A DNA stretch of 33,635 nt from Spirochaetia bacterium (GTDB lineage: Bacteria > Spirochaetota > Spirochaetia > Treponematales > Breznakiellaceae), in NCBI GenBank assembly GCA_026002305.1, contig BOBI01000003.1, forward strand, positions 1-33,635, given 5' to 3'. Below, piece after piece: positions 33,367 through 33,635 of the stretch. The notes under the pieces are model-generated. The model had not been told where the DNA came from, did no database searches, and saw only the letters and a program-made list of their open reading frames with translations. Within the stretch, counting starts at the first letter, position 1; the number at the start of each line of letters is the position of its first letter. A program made the translations under genes and the position numbers.

Positions 33367-33635
33367 TTACCACGAAACTTCCATAATAACTGTTTTATCA
33401 GATGCCGCAATTTGATCCATGCCGGCAGTATACGAAATCTTGCTTCCGGCAATTTTTACTTCGCCTAATGCCGGTTTAGCCGTCCCGCGCCCCTCCCCGT
33501 CCAGCAGCTTAAAGGATGCGGCTGCGCCCCGTACATTAACCGAAAAGCCGAATTCGTAAGGAGAGAGAATTCCGGCGGCGGTTTTTGTCAAGCCGCTGTC
33601 ATTAATTGCTCCGTTGTTTGAGCCGTTAACCGGGC
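33367..33635 (-). CDS. C-terminal end of an unidentified protein (partial)
   Basis: The frame is open from the right edge of the window to a TAA at 33367, giving about 88 residues of a longer protein. Readable parts include SPYEFGFSVNVRGAAASFKL and GSKISYTAGMDQIAASD. I do not recognise a family; alternating hydrophobic residues suggest beta-strands and perhaps an exported or surface protein. The TTG at 33591 is not a likely true start because the frame continues upstream without a stop. It abuts rarD with no gap. Confidence 0.6.
   Translation of the reverse strand, partial: PVNGSNNGAINDSGLTKTAAGILSPYEFGFSVNVRGAAASFKLLDGEGRGTAKPALGEVKIAGSKISYTAGMDQIAASDKTVIMEVSW

Overview
The window is bacterial and looks spirochaetal, most like a Treponema-type genome. 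This is inferred from the core genes at the right-hand side: LL-diaminopimelate aminotransferase, a giant fused acyl-CoA dehydratase activase, secreted NHL/TPR proteins and a DUF3791/DUF3990 pair. I see no rRNA, tRNA or CRISPR array.

Left part (1-11.6 kb, all minus strand) is an accessory defence island, probably read from a promoter near 11.6 kb. In transcription order it holds a VbhA-Fic pair, a RelB/YoeB-like toxin-antitoxin pair, a DUF3791/DUF3990 pair with a third small gene, and an AAA ATPase coupled to a 26-residue ORF. A damaged type III restriction-like cassette follows: a truncated SNF2-type helicase, a DUF4391 remnant, an OLD-like ATPase, Mod methyltransferase, a DUF1016 nuclease, and Res interrupted by an IS. 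Many genes overlap by 1-26 bases. The cassette is eroding: Res is cut at codon 300 by an IS whose body lies left of the window, and a deletion fused the helicase out of frame to the last 57 codons of a DUF4391 gene. Mod, DUF1016 and the OLD-like gene remain open.

A 538-base boundary (11.58-12.12 kb) carries remnants of one, possibly two, transposases.

Middle part (12.1-19.8 kb, plus strand) is a compact five-gene operon: MFS transporter, PaaK/F390-synthetase-like adenylating enzyme, LuxE acyl-protein synthetase, a LuxC acyl reductase fused to a second PaaK-like adenylating module, and an RsbW-like ATPase fused to an acetyltransferase-like region. No luciferase is present. I infer a carboxylic or fatty acid activation and reduction pathway that makes an aldehyde-derived product, with an exporter and a regulatory protein. 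This is the most novel-looking system here.

Right part (19.8-33.6 kb) is chromosomal backbone. On the minus strand are a TPR gene and a secreted TPR/NHL/VWA-like gene, a CapA-like lipoprotein, and the operon activase - ygiT-type zinc finger - lepA - dapL. The activase contains an in-frame GC-rich hairpin array. On the plus strand is efp, convergent with rarD, and the C-terminal end of an unidentified gene enters from the right edge.
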